Below, one piece after another: positions 1 to 8,246 of a stretch of 14,832 nt of DNA (position 1 is its first letter; each line of letters opens with the position of its first letter). The DNA comes from JBEAUL01 sp041161475. GTDB lineage: Bacteria; Pseudomonadota; Gammaproteobacteria; UBA6186; Azoamicaceae. The notes below the pieces were generated by a model that was not told the DNA's origin, did not search any database, and saw only the letters and a program-made list of their open reading frames with translations. The stretch spans positions 1-14,832 of the forward strand of contig JBEAUL010000053.1 of the NCBI GenBank assembly GCA_041161475.1, in the 5' to 3' direction. Made by a program: the position numbers and the translations under genes.

Positions 1-1001
1 TCAAAATAATAAAAGAATTAGAAGACAATGACAAAGAAGAAAAATACCTCAATATTTTAATCTATCCGGTACTATTAAAAGAAGTGGGTGTGATTGTTCG
101 TATGGATGACGTAACCGATCGGGTTCGCTTAGAAAATGCGATGGTACAAACAGAGAAAATGACTTCTTTAGGTACCTTGTCTGCTGGGATTGCGCATGAA
201 ATTAATAATCCTTTGGGAGGCATTTTACAAGGTGCTCAAAATATTCATAGACGTTTAGATCCAAGTAAACCGAAAAATCAAGAAGTCGCAAAAGAGTGCG
301 GTATCGTATTAGAAAATATGTTGCAATACTTAGAAAAGCGCGAAATCATGGTATTCTTAAAAGGCATTACAGACATGGGTGAGCGTGCAGCGAATATTGT
401 GAAAAATGTCTTGCGATTCAGTCGAGCCAGCGCAGCAGACATGCAGATGGTCAATGTGCATCAAATTATAGAAAGCGCCATCATGATTATATTGACCAGC
501 CATGATATTCGAAGACAAAGCGATTTCAGAAAAATTGAAATTGTGCGTTTATTTGATCAAGATATTCCATTGATTTCTTGCTCTCCCTTAGAAATAGAGC
601 AGGTGCTACTGAATTTATTAAAAAATGCAGGTCATGCGGTAATGTCGATAAATGCCTCAGGGAGCGATCCACAAATTGTATTGCATACCCGAAAAACAAG
701 CGATATGGTCTATATAGAAGTAAAAGATAATGGACCAGGAATGGATAAATATGTAAGAAAACGTATCTTTGAACCCTTCTTTACCACAAAAGCCGTTGGA
801 ACAGGTACAGGGTTAGGGCTCTCTATTTCTTATCGTATTATCGTTGATAAGCACCACGGTACCTTAGATATAGAAAGCGAAATGGGGGAGGGAACTAAAT
901 TTATTATTGGCTTACCCATCAAACAACCCATTCCAGTAGAGCCTGAAAAAACAGCTTCTACGGAGAAGAATAGTAACCAAGCTGAACAGGGAAAAACATA
1001 A
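1..1001 (+). CDS. PAS sensor histidine kinase, 5' end outside window
   Basis: This is a two-component sensor kinase that autophosphorylates a histidine and passes the phosphate to a response regulator not present here. The frame is open from base 3, so the GTG at 84 is not the real start and the gene begins before the window. The first codons read as the end of a PAS domain (an IYPVLLKEVGVIVRMDDVT stretch). Counting from the codon at 84, the phospho-acceptor is H38 in AGIAHEINNPLG, the N box is near 169-184 (EIEQVLLNLLKNAGHA), G1 is DNGPGM at 215-220 and G2 is GTGTGLGL at 239-246. A roughly 45-residue insertion separates the H box from the second helix of the dimerisation domain (KNVLRFSR, 107-114). 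The tail after 280 is Pro/Glu/Lys-rich and looks disordered. The stop codon abuts the next gene, so the two are probably cotranscribed. Class is confident; signal and partner are unknown. Confidence 0.93.
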   Translation, partial: KIIKELEDNDKEEKYLNILIYPVLLKEVGVIVRMDDVTDRVRLENAMVQTEKMTSLGTLSAGIAHEINNPLGGILQGAQNIHRRLDPSKPKNQEVAKECGIVLENMLQYLEKREIMVFLKGITDMGERAANIVKNVLRFSRASAADMQMVNVHQIIESAIMIILTSHDIRRQSDFRKIEIVRLFDQDIPLISCSPLEIEQVLLNLLKNAGHAVMSINASGSDPQIVLHTRKTSDMVYIEVKDNGPGMDKYVRKRIFEPFFTTKAVGTGTGLGLSISYRIIVDKHHGTLDIESEMGEGTKFIIGLPIKQPIPVEPEKTASTEKNSNQAEQGKT

Positions 1002-1589
1002 ATGCAGGATATTCGATTATTGCCTTACAGAATATTGATGCTGACACTGTTGTGTAGTTCTTTGGTGTATGCTGCAGATTCAAACCTCGATTTAGAAAAT
1101 ACCAACATCCCTCCCAATAATGGCATCAAGCCCATACAGTTTATTGTCAGTGTCTATCGTGCTAAAAATGGTACACGACAAATGAGCCAAGATTCAGGAA
1201 CAGAAAGCATGCGGATTGCCGATGGACAAGCCGCATTTATGGGTAGCGCACAAGAAGTACCGCTACCGCAGGTCACTGCAGCAAAAGCGAGTAATAACAG
1301 CAGTGTTAAGGCGGTATCCTATCAAAAATTAGAGTCTGGTCTTGAGCTACGCCCTCATTTAATGGGGCGTGTTGTGCAGCTTGAGATATCGGAAAAAAAT
1401 GAAACTTGGAACGATCAAACCCAAGCGGTTGAGCTTAAAAAAAGTCACGCTGTTGTGATGGTTCCTTTAGATCAGTGGTCTAAAGTCAAAGGAACCTTAG
1501 ATGATAATGAAGACATAGAAGATATTTATGGTACTGATAGAGGACAAAAAGAAGAGTTATGGGTCAGAGTGCAGTTGGCACCCAATTAA
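1002..1589 (+). CDS. small exported protein with secretin-like C-terminal segment
   Basis: This 195-residue protein has a signal peptide: an Arg-containing N-terminus, a hydrophobic core around residues 11-24 (ILMLTLLCSSLVYA), and a likely signal peptidase I cut after VYA-A. It should therefore be exported, probably to the periplasm. Residues about 70-135 contain SMRIADGQAAFMGSAQEVPLP and later GLELRPHLMGRVVQLEIS. These resemble the 'dGq..figs...vP' and 'gl.l.v.P.l....v.L.i' elements of the secretin fold, as seen in short proteins annotated as type II/III secretion system proteins. It is far too short to be a complete secretin: there is no N-domain series and little of the barrel. The ATG follows the kinase TAA directly, implying translational coupling. 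Secretion is well supported; the secretin resemblance is from remembered family patterns and is only moderate. Function unknown. Confidence 0.6.
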   Translation: MQDIRLLPYRILMLTLLCSSLVYAADSNLDLENTNIPPNNGIKPIQFIVSVYRAKNGTRQMSQDSGTESMRIADGQAAFMGSAQEVPLPQVTAAKASNNSSVKAVSYQKLESGLELRPHLMGRVVQLEISEKNETWNDQTQAVELKKSHAVVMVPLDQWSKVKGTLDDNEDIEDIYGTDRGQKEELWVRVQLAPN

Positions 1590-1601
1590 AAATGCATCTG
1601 A

Positions 1602-3077
1602 TTATGGACATTGTTTGATGACTTGAACACTGCCATCTTCTTGTACTTCTTCTATTTTCACTTGAAATCCCCATAAAGCATGGATATGTTTGATGACTTG
1701 ATCTAAAGTATCAGTGTCTAAAGGGCGTTTAGCGTGTGGTGTGTATCGTATGGTCAGCGATCGGTCCCCACGCCTATTGACACGATAAATCTGAATATTA
1801 GGCTCTTGTATGGATAAGTCATATTGTTGAGACAGGGCCTCTCGAATTTTTCGATATCCCTCATCGTTGTGAATCGCATTGACTTCAAAATAAGGCTTGC
1901 TTTGATCATCAATGATGTTAAACAGTTTTAATTCTCGAATGAGTGCAGGGGATAAAAATTGTGCAATAAAACTTTCATCTTTAAAATTTTTCATGGCAAA
2001 ATGAATGGTTTCTAACCAATCTTTTCCGGCAAAATCTGGAAACCATTGCCGATCTTCTTTTGTAGGAGATTCACATATGCGACGAATATCTTTAAAAATA
2101 GAGAATCCGAGTGTATAAGGATTAATGCCATAAAAATAAGGGCTGTTGTAGGGTAATTGGTAAATAACATTGGTATGATGATGGTAAAATTCGAGCATAA
2201 AGGCATCATCTACAATGCCTGAACGATATAAATCATGAATCAAGGTATAATGCCAAAATGTTGCCCAACCTTCGTTCATGACTTTGGTTTGTCGTTGAGG
2301 GTAAAAATATTGAGAAATTTTTCTAATAATACGTACGATTTCTCTTTCCCAGGATTCTAGTAATGGGGCATTTTTTTCAAAGAAATATAAAAAATTTTCT
2401 TCTGGTTCCAGAGGAAATTGATCGGGTTCTCGGCTGGGTTTATTTTTTTGAGGTAAAGTTCGCCATAATGTGTTAATTTGTGATTGAATGTAGGCTTCAC
2501 GTTCAGCTTGCCTTTCAGACTCTTCATGTAGAGACAGTTTTGGTGGACGTCGATATTTATCTACCCCTTGGTTTATGATTGCATGACAGGCATCGATTAA
2601 GCTTTCTACCCGTTCTTGACCATACTTTTCTTCACAGCAGTGAATATAGCGCTTTGCAAATAACATGTAATCGACAATGGCATCTGCATCTGTCCAGGCT
2701 TTAAATAAGTAATTGCCTTTAAAAAAAGCATTGTGTCCATAGCAGGCATGGGCAATCACAAGGGTTTGCATCACAGGTGTATTCTCTTCCATTAAATAAG
2801 TAATGCAAGGGTTTGAGTTAATAACAAGCTCGTAGGCCAGCCCCATTTGACCACGTTGGTATAATTTTTCTACCTGTAAAAACTGTTTGCCAAAAGACCA
2901 GTGCGGGTAATTTAAGGGAAGCCCAGACGAAGAATAAACCGTAATCATTTGTTCTGCATTAATGATTTCAATTTGATTGGGGTAGGTGTCTAAATGATAC
3001 TTTTCTTTGGCTAATCGTGCAATTGCCTGGTCTATCTCAGAAAGCCCTTCGATTGTCCAATCAACCGACTGTTTCAT
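1602..3077 (-). CDS. spoVR: SpoVR family protein (YcgB-like)
   Basis: Cytoplasmic protein of the SpoVR family, 491 residues against about 510 for E. coli YcgB. In Bacillus SpoVR affects spore cortex formation; in proteobacteria it is tied to stationary phase and stress, and its biochemical activity is not settled. Family-typical blocks are visible: YELVINSNPCITYLMEENT at 82-100, TLVIAHACYGHNAFF at 105-119 and MNEGWATFWH at 267-276, with several His, Cys and Glu residues that could bind metal. The C-terminal third (about 400-485) is a separate small domain containing RVNRRGDRSLTIRY. Its ATG overlaps the stop of the upstream VWA gene by 4 bases, so it is the last gene of a three-gene operon and is likely translationally coupled. 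It converges on the + strand gene ending at 1589, only 12 bases away, with no clear terminator between them. Confidence 0.95.
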   Translation of the reverse strand: MKQSVDWTIEGLSEIDQAIARLAKEKYHLDTYPNQIEIINAEQMITVYSSSGLPLNYPHWSFGKQFLQVEKLYQRGQMGLAYELVINSNPCITYLMEENTPVMQTLVIAHACYGHNAFFKGNYLFKAWTDADAIVDYMLFAKRYIHCCEEKYGQERVESLIDACHAIINQGVDKYRRPPKLSLHEESERQAEREAYIQSQINTLWRTLPQKNKPSREPDQFPLEPEENFLYFFEKNAPLLESWEREIVRIIRKISQYFYPQRQTKVMNEGWATFWHYTLIHDLYRSGIVDDAFMLEFYHHHTNVIYQLPYNSPYFYGINPYTLGFSIFKDIRRICESPTKEDRQWFPDFAGKDWLETIHFAMKNFKDESFIAQFLSPALIRELKLFNIIDDQSKPYFEVNAIHNDEGYRKIREALSQQYDLSIQEPNIQIYRVNRRGDRSLTIRYTPHAKRPLDTDTLDQVIKHIHALWGFQVKIEEVQEDGSVQVIKQCP

Positions 3078-4366
3078 GCTTGAGGTCTCGCTTGGGTTGT
3101 GCCAATAGATTTTTTGAATAATGCACGCAATGCCAGGTAAATATCTTGAGGATTATGAATGGTTTGCATGGCAAAATGCGGATATTTTTTCTTAATCTCG
3201 AGATATAATTCCCACAAACTTTGATGACTGCGAGGCATAATTTCAATATAAGCGAAATATTGGGTATAAGGCATAATCTCATGTATCAAAATATCTCGAC
3301 ATTTAGGAGAATCATTATTCCAATTGTCCCCATCCGATGCTTGCGCGCCATAAATATTCCAATCTTCATTGTTGTATCGGGTTTTTATAATATGGCTCAT
3401 TAATTCTAAAGCACTTGAGACAACGGTACCCCCCGTTTCTCTAGAGTAAAAAAAATCTTGTTCGTTGACTTCTTTTGCAGTGGTATGGTGTCTGATAAAA
3501 ATCAGATCAATCGTTTGATAATTTTTTCTTAAAAATAGGTAGAGTAAAATAAAAAACTTTTTAGCCAATTCTTTTTTTTGCTCATCCATAGAACCAGACA
3601 CATCCATTAAACAAAACATCACTGCCTGGTTTGTCGGTTTAGATTCAAGTACTTTAACCTTGTATTTTAAATCGGTTGGATCGATAAAAGGGATTTTCTT
3701 GATTCGTTTTTTAAGAACCTCAATCTCTTTTTTCAGGGAATCAATTTGTATTGTATTTTTAGGCTTCTTTAATTGTTCAATCTTTAACAGTGCTTCGAGT
3801 GAAGCCAGTTTTTTTCGTAGGGACTGACCGCTGGCAATACGTCTGCTTAGCGCGTTTCTTAATGAGTGTACCACATGAATGTTGGCTGGATTTCCAACCG
3901 AACTTACGCCAGCCCGTACCAATTCCTGCTGTTTATTTTTTTTTATCTGTGTTTTCACCAAATTGGGTAGGGCCAAATCATCAAAAAAAATGTTTAAAAA
4001 TTCTTCATTATTGAGCTGAAAAACAAAATCGTCCTCAGAACCCTCTGTGTGATTACCTGAACTGCTGCCTGCGCCTTGTGTATTGCTTTGATCAGGACGC
4101 TTAATGTGGTCACCTGGCACAAAGGCCTTATTGCCTGGTAGGATCATCTGGCGTATTCCACCCAACCCAAATCGAAATTTTGGTTCAGACAAATCTTTTT
4201 TAGGAATTTGTATGTCTTCACCCCGATTTAAATCTTGGATACTGCGTTTACCAATGGCCTGAGACACAGATTTTTGAATTTGTTTTTTAAATCGTTGAAT
4301 AAACCGTTGACGATTCACAACACTTTGATGTCTGTTTTGGCTTCTTCTATCGATAAAACGAGACAT
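3074..4366 (-). CDS. yeaH: YeaH/YhbH family VWA protein
   Basis: A 430-residue protein of the DUF444 (YeaH/YhbH) family, close in length to E. coli YeaH (about 427). The N-terminus is very basic (MSRFIDRRSQNRHQSVVNRQ), as expected for the family. A low-complexity Gly/Ser/Asn/Glu stretch runs about 95-112, a Lys-rich coiled-coil-like segment about 180-225, and the von Willebrand A domain from about 248. The VWA metal site (MIDAS) begins with DVSGSM at 255-260. The family is found with PrkA and SpoVR and is thought to act with the PrkA kinase; the mechanism is not established. It lies 15 bases downstream of prkA and its stop overlaps the spoVR start. Identification rests on the VWA motif, length, N-terminus and operon position, all in agreement. 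Confidence 0.95.
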   Translation of the reverse strand: MSRFIDRRSQNRHQSVVNRQRFIQRFKKQIQKSVSQAIGKRSIQDLNRGEDIQIPKKDLSEPKFRFGLGGIRQMILPGNKAFVPGDHIKRPDQSNTQGAGSSSGNHTEGSEDDFVFQLNNEEFLNIFFDDLALPNLVKTQIKKNKQQELVRAGVSSVGNPANIHVVHSLRNALSRRIASGQSLRKKLASLEALLKIEQLKKPKNTIQIDSLKKEIEVLKKRIKKIPFIDPTDLKYKVKVLESKPTNQAVMFCLMDVSGSMDEQKKELAKKFFILLYLFLRKNYQTIDLIFIRHHTTAKEVNEQDFFYSRETGGTVVSSALELMSHIIKTRYNNEDWNIYGAQASDGDNWNNDSPKCRDILIHEIMPYTQYFAYIEIMPRSHQSLWELYLEIKKKYPHFAMQTIHNPQDIYLALRALFKKSIGTTQARPQA

Positions 4367-4381
4367 ACGGGTTGCCTACGC

Positions 4382-6304
4382 TTAAGACGATTTTCTAACG
4401 CGAAGATACCATTCACACAACAATCGCACTTGCTTTTGTGTGTACCCTTTGCTCATCATGCGATTGACAAAGTCTTGATGTTTTTTTTGCTCTTCCTTAG
4501 ATGCTTTGGCGTTGAATGAGATGACTGGTAATAACTCTTCCGTATTTGAGAACATTTTCTTTTCAATGACAACACGTAATTTTTCATAGCTCGTCCAGCT
4601 CGGCTTTTGCCCTTTTTTTTCTGCTCTTGACCGGAGTACGAAATTGACGATTTCATTTCTAAAATCTTTTGGATTACTGATTCCAGCCGTTTTTTCAATT
4701 TTTTCTAACTCATCATTTAGCATCCGTCTATCGAAAATTTCACCTGTATCAGGATCGCGGTATTCCTGATCTTGTATCCAAAAATCAGCATAGGTGACAT
4801 AACGGTCAAAAATATTTTGACCATATTCTGAGTAAGACTCAAGATAAGCAGTTTGAATTTCTTTTCCAATAAATTCAATATATTTAGGGGTAATATAGCC
4901 TTTTAAGAAAGAAAGGTATCGTTCGTGTAATTCGTGTGAAAATTGTTCTTGCTCAAGTTGCTGTTCTAGTACATAGAGTAAATGCACTGGGTTTGCAGCA
5001 ATTTCTGTTGGGTCAAAATTAAATACCTTAGACAATATTTTAAAGGAAAATCGGGTTGAGAGTCCTGACATGCCCTCGTCGACCCCAGCAATGTCTCGGT
5101 ATTCTTGATAAGATTTTGCTTTTGGGTCGGTGTCTTTTAAGCTTTCTCCATCGTATACTTTCATTTTAGAGAATATGCTAGAATTTTCCGGTTCTTTTAG
5201 TCGAGAGAGTACTGCAAATTGGGCTAACATTTCTAATGTGCCAGGTGCGCAAGTTGAATCACGCAAAGAACTGTTTCTGATCAGCTTTTCATAAATTTTT
5301 ACCTCTTCGCTGACGCGCAGACAATAAGGTACTTTTACAATATATACTCGATCTAAAAAGGCCTCGTTGTGCTTATTGTTTTTAAAAGAAAGCCATTCAG
5401 ATTCATTAGAGTGTGCGAGTATAATGCCTTCAAAAGGGATAGAAGAAATTGACTCTGTACCGTTATAATTGCCTTCTTGTGTTGCCGTGAGCAAAGGATG
5501 CAACACTTTAATGGGTGCCTTAAACATTTCGACAAATTCTAATATGCCTCTATTGGCTCGACACAATCCCCCTGAAAAACGGTAAGAATCTGGGTCGTTT
5601 TGTGGAAAATCTTCCAGTTTTCGAATATCGACTTTTCCAACCAAAGCAGAAATATCTTGATTATTTTCATCGCCTGGTTCAGTTTTTGCAATGGCTACTT
5701 GTTCGGTTATAGAAGGATACAATTTTACAACGCGAAATTGGCTGATATCACCACCATATTCGGCCAAGCGTTTTATGGCCCAAGGAGAGGGAACTGTTTT
5801 TAAGTAGCGCTTAGGAATGCCATATTCTTTTTCTAAAGTTTCTCCATCGGCTTCGGGGTCGAATAATCCAAAAGGGGATTCAAAGACAGGGGAGCCTTTA
5901 ATCGCGTAGAAGGGAATATTTTGGATAAGGTATTTTAATTTTTCCGCCAATGAAGATTTTCCACCACCGACAGGGCCCAATAAATATAAAATTTGTTTTC
6001 GCTCTTCGAGGCCTTGGCCAGCATGTTTTAAAAATGAAACGATTTGATCGATACAGTCCTCCATGCCGTAAAATTCCTTAAAGGCTGGATAACGTCGAAT
6101 TTTTTTATTTGAAAAAATCCGGCTCAACCGCGGGTCTAGGCGTGTGTCGATGGTTTCGGGTTCCCCAATGGCTTCTCTCAAGCGTTCAGCAGGAGAGGCA
6201 TAAGCGTGCTTATCTTTTCGGCATAGATTTAAATACTCCTGAAGAGAGTATTCCTCAGCCTGGTTGGTCTTATAACGACCTTTGACCTGATTGAGTAAGT
6301 CCAT
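4382..6304 (-). CDS. prkA: PrkA/YeaG family serine protein kinase (AAA+)
   Basis: PrkA is a cytoplasmic protein with an N-terminal AAA+ domain and a C-terminal kinase-like domain; E. coli YeaG is about 644 residues and this one is 640. Visible landmarks are YGMEDCIDQIVSFLKHA at 79-95, the Walker A loop GPVGGGKSS at 110-118, FRFSGGLCRANRGI-type residues in the middle (YRFSGGLCRANRG), and the C-terminal half with GKEIQTAYLESYSEYGQNIF and RDPDTGEIFD. In enterobacteria the gene is induced in stationary phase and nitrogen starvation and its product affects stress survival. Here it is first in a prkA-yeaH-spoVR operon. An AGGGG ribosome-binding sequence lies 8 bases before the ATG. It diverges from a transporter gene across 159 bases. 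No truncation or frameshift is seen. Confidence 0.97.
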   Translation of the reverse strand: MDLLNQVKGRYKTNQAEEYSLQEYLNLCRKDKHAYASPAERLREAIGEPETIDTRLDPRLSRIFSNKKIRRYPAFKEFYGMEDCIDQIVSFLKHAGQGLEERKQILYLLGPVGGGKSSLAEKLKYLIQNIPFYAIKGSPVFESPFGLFDPEADGETLEKEYGIPKRYLKTVPSPWAIKRLAEYGGDISQFRVVKLYPSITEQVAIAKTEPGDENNQDISALVGKVDIRKLEDFPQNDPDSYRFSGGLCRANRGILEFVEMFKAPIKVLHPLLTATQEGNYNGTESISSIPFEGIILAHSNESEWLSFKNNKHNEAFLDRVYIVKVPYCLRVSEEVKIYEKLIRNSSLRDSTCAPGTLEMLAQFAVLSRLKEPENSSIFSKMKVYDGESLKDTDPKAKSYQEYRDIAGVDEGMSGLSTRFSFKILSKVFNFDPTEIAANPVHLLYVLEQQLEQEQFSHELHERYLSFLKGYITPKYIEFIGKEIQTAYLESYSEYGQNIFDRYVTYADFWIQDQEYRDPDTGEIFDRRMLNDELEKIEKTAGISNPKDFRNEIVNFVLRSRAEKKGQKPSWTSYEKLRVVIEKKMFSNTEELLPVISFNAKASKEEQKKHQDFVNRMMSKGYTQKQVRLLCEWYLRVRKSS

Positions 6305-6415
6305 GGATTGTGCCCCTAATAATAGTTAAAATGGTTTCACCTCAATCATTGATATCGGCCGAATAGATCATTTTCTATACCGTATGGGGTGGCTCTACCT
6401 CATTTTGGTCTGTAA

Positions 6416-6424
6416 TGTTATGAT
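6416..6424 (+). promoter_or_regulatory. possible extended -10 promoter for the transporter gene
   Basis: TGTTATGAT fits the extended -10 pattern TGnTATnAT and lies 40 bases before the transporter ATG, in the 159-base divergent region shared with prkA. No good -35 is present at the expected distance, which extended -10 promoters can tolerate. A second TATAAA lies at 6430-6435. Read by eye only. Confidence 0.3.
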
Positions 6425-6463
6425 TTGTCTATAAAAGAACAACACAAATGATAAGTTGCTGGT

Positions 6464-7813
6464 ATGTCAAAACAAAAAACAGTATGGTCTTCTCGATTTA
6501 GCTATATCATGGCCACCACGGGTGCTGCCGTTGGACTGGGTAATATCTGGATGTTTCCCCATGTGACAGGACAAAATGGGGGAAGTGCCTTTGTTTTGCT
6601 GTACTTGCTCTTTGTATTGGCAGTAGGCATTCCCGCGATGATAGGAGAGACAGTTTTAGGACGTCTTGGACGAAAAAATCCCATCGACACGCTTGCAGAT
6701 TTGTCTCGTCGCTACCAGGCCAGTCGATATTGGTCGTGGTTAGGGTGGTGGGGTGCATTTGGTTTGTTGTTAACATTGGCATTTTATAGCGTGGTTTCTG
6801 GATGGACGGTTGCATATGCACTTAAATCGCTTGGCGGATCTTTTAACACAGTAGGCCCTACAGAAGTGCACCATCTATGGCATGATTTCTTGGGTAGCCC
6901 CTTTCAAACCGTACTATGGCAAACTTTTTTTATTTTTATTACCTTATGGGTTGTGGCCAAAGGGGTAAAACATGGCATAGAAAAGGCCTGTAACATCATG
7001 ATGCCTGCCTTGTTTGTGATGTTGATAGGATTGATGATTTACAGCTGTTTTACAGGGAATGCCGGCCGTGCATTTGATTTTTTATTTCATTTTGATGCCA
7101 GCAAAATTACTGCAACGGTTGCGATAGACGCTTTAGGCTTGGCCTTTTTTACCTTAGCAATTGGGGCGGGATGTATTCTTGTGTATGGTGCCTATATGCC
7201 CATAAAAACAACCGTAACTTCGACCATTGGTATCGTAGCCATTCTGGATATTTTAGTTGCGTTGTGTGCGGCGATGGCCATCTTTCCACTCGTATTTGCA
7301 CATGGTTTAGCACCCGAAGGGGGACCTGGTCTGATGTTTAAGGTGTTGCCAATTGCTTTTGCCCACATGACGGGTGGCCAATGGGTTGGTACATTATTTT
7401 TCGTGTTGCTGTGGTTTGCCGCTTGGACATCCACCATTTCTATGGCAGAGCCCTTGGTCTTGCTTTTGGTTGAAAAAACGGGTTTAACGCGTCGTTGGTC
7501 TGCAACGATTGTTGGTTTTATTACTTGGATACTCGGTATTTCAGCTGCCCTGTCTTTTAATATATGGCAAGCATATCAAGTGCATGGCATGACGGCGTTT
7601 GAATGGATGACTGTTTTGGTAACGCATCTTATTTTGCCGGTTGGCGTCTTGGCGTTTTCTATTTTTGTGGGTTGGTTATTACCAAGACCCGTATTACAAC
7701 AAAATTTAAGTTCTTTACCTTACCCTATATTTGTCTTGTGGCATTTTCTCATTCGCTATTTGGTTCCATTAGGAGTTACTATTATTTTAATAGCGAAAGT
7801 TGTTCTGCCGTAG
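6464..7813 (+). CDS. sodium:neurotransmitter symporter (NSS/SNF) family transporter
   Basis: Inner-membrane sodium-coupled importer of the LeuT-fold NSS family, probably for an amino acid; the substrate cannot be read from sequence. It has 449 residues with about 11 hydrophobic segments, the common short bacterial form. TM1 shows GAAVGLGNIW at 20-29, including the glycine, alanine, valine and asparagine that line the sodium sites. TM6 has AFFTLAIGAG at 227-236, and TM8 has TSTIS at 322-326, matching the LeuT Thr/Ser sodium-2 ligands. Two positions are odd: residue 30 is Met where the family has the Arg of the extracellular gate (WRFP becomes WMFP), and its acidic partner in TM10 aligns with Thr383 (FEWMT instead of FDLLD). 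The Shine-Dalgarno sequence is weak. It diverges from prkA and is followed closely by ftsB, so the two are probably cotranscribed. Confidence 0.94.
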   Translation: MSKQKTVWSSRFSYIMATTGAAVGLGNIWMFPHVTGQNGGSAFVLLYLLFVLAVGIPAMIGETVLGRLGRKNPIDTLADLSRRYQASRYWSWLGWWGAFGLLLTLAFYSVVSGWTVAYALKSLGGSFNTVGPTEVHHLWHDFLGSPFQTVLWQTFFIFITLWVVAKGVKHGIEKACNIMMPALFVMLIGLMIYSCFTGNAGRAFDFLFHFDASKITATVAIDALGLAFFTLAIGAGCILVYGAYMPIKTTVTSTIGIVAILDILVALCAAMAIFPLVFAHGLAPEGGPGLMFKVLPIAFAHMTGGQWVGTLFFVLLWFAAWTSTISMAEPLVLLLVEKTGLTRRWSATIVGFITWILGISAALSFNIWQAYQVHGMTAFEWMTVLVTHLILPVGVLAFSIFVGWLLPRPVLQQNLSSLPYPIFVLWHFLIRYLVPLGVTIILIAKVVLP

Positions 7814-7818
7814 GGAGG
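7812..7818 (+). promoter_or_regulatory. ribosome-binding site deciding the ftsB start
   Basis: AGGGAGG is a near-perfect Shine-Dalgarno sequence overlapping the stop codon region of the transporter gene. It is too close to the ATG at 7820 (1 base) but ideally placed for the GTG at 7826 (7 bases), which argues for a GTG start and for transcription together with the transporter. Confidence 0.7.
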
Positions 7819-7825
7819 CATGCCT

Positions 7826-8122
7826 GTGTCTGTGGGTCTTAAAAAATCTTGGACGACAATGATGTTTTTTTTGATCTTAGTGAGTATATTGCTCGCTCTT
7901 CAATTACGTTTATGGCAACAAGAGGGGCTATTGTATGCCTATCGTTTACAGCAAAAGGTGGCGACACAAACAGAGGCGTTAAATGCAGATAAACTGCGCA
8001 ACAAGCGCCTTAGCGCTGAACTCAATTGGTTACATGGTGGAACAGAGGCAGTAGAACATCATGCACGGCAGTCGCTGGGTATGACAAAACCGGGCGAAAC
8101 TTTTTATCTCTGGGTTGAGTAA
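7826..8122 (+). CDS. ftsB: cell division protein FtsB
   Basis: FtsB is a small bitopic inner-membrane protein of the divisome that forms a complex with FtsL and FtsQ and helps activate septal peptidoglycan synthesis. One membrane helix lies near the N-terminus (TTMMFFLILVSILLALQLRLW), followed by a coiled coil, the signature NGG-like turn (WLHGGTEAVEHHARQSLGM) and the highly typical end TKPGETFYLW. Total length is about 98-100 residues, as usual. An ATG exists at 7820, but it sits one base after the GGGAGG sequence; the GTG at 7826, 7 bases after GGAGG, is the better start. In many gammaproteobacteria ftsB lies between eno and ispD; here it follows a transporter and precedes flagellar genes, and ispD is not adjacent. 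The start choice is inference; the family call is secure. Confidence 0.95.
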   Translation: MSVGLKKSWTTMMFFLILVSILLALQLRLWQQEGLLYAYRLQQKVATQTEALNADKLRNKRLSAELNWLHGGTEAVEHHARQSLGMTKPGETFYLWVE

Positions 8123-8169
8123 GCTGTTCCAATGAAGCGTGCATCGCCCTAAAGACCTACAAGGAAAAT

Positions 8170-8197
8170 TTGACGAAAAGGGGGATTCTATTATAGT
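8170..8197 (+). promoter_or_regulatory. sigma-70-type promoter for the activator-fliE-fliF operon
   Basis: TTGACG at 8170-8175 (five of six consensus bases) and TATAGT at 8192-8197 (five of six) are separated by 16 bases. The site lies 49 bases before the ATG of the sigma-54 activator. The genes that follow are packed with 2, 51, -1 and -4 base gaps through fliJ, so this is the best candidate for the main promoter of that operon. I found no GG-N10-GC sigma-54 promoter in this gap and no well-spaced sigma-28 site. Confidence 0.55.
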
Positions 8198-8205
8198 TAG
8201 CTATA
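8192..8205 (+). repeat. short inverted repeat overlapping the -10 element
   Basis: TATAG-TTAG-CTATA is a perfect 5-base inverted repeat with a 4-base centre. It covers the -10 hexamer of the predicted activator promoter and extends past the likely start point, where a repressor could act. Its A/T richness makes chance occurrence likely. Confidence 0.25.
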
Positions 8206-8246
8206 TGGATAACATAAACCCATCATAGAATAAAGGGAATCAAGCA

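Noticed and set aside
84..86. GTG as the start of the histidine kinase
   Set aside because: The same frame is open to base 3 and the upstream codons encode the end of a PAS domain that leads into the kinase, so the gene starts before the window.
1570..1604. Bidirectional terminator between the secretin-like gene and spoVR
   Set aside because: Only a weak TTGG-CAC-CCAA hairpin inside the coding end is visible, without a proper T-run on either strand.
6507..6821. 104-residue - strand reading frame opposite the transporter
   Set aside because: It is antisense to a well-conserved NSS membrane region, with no domain and no convincing ribosome-binding site.
8151..8179. Sigma-28 flagellar promoter (TAAAGACC ... 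GACGAAAA)
   Set aside because: The -10-like half matches fairly well but the spacer is about 3 bases too long; the sigma-70 pair overlapping it fits better.
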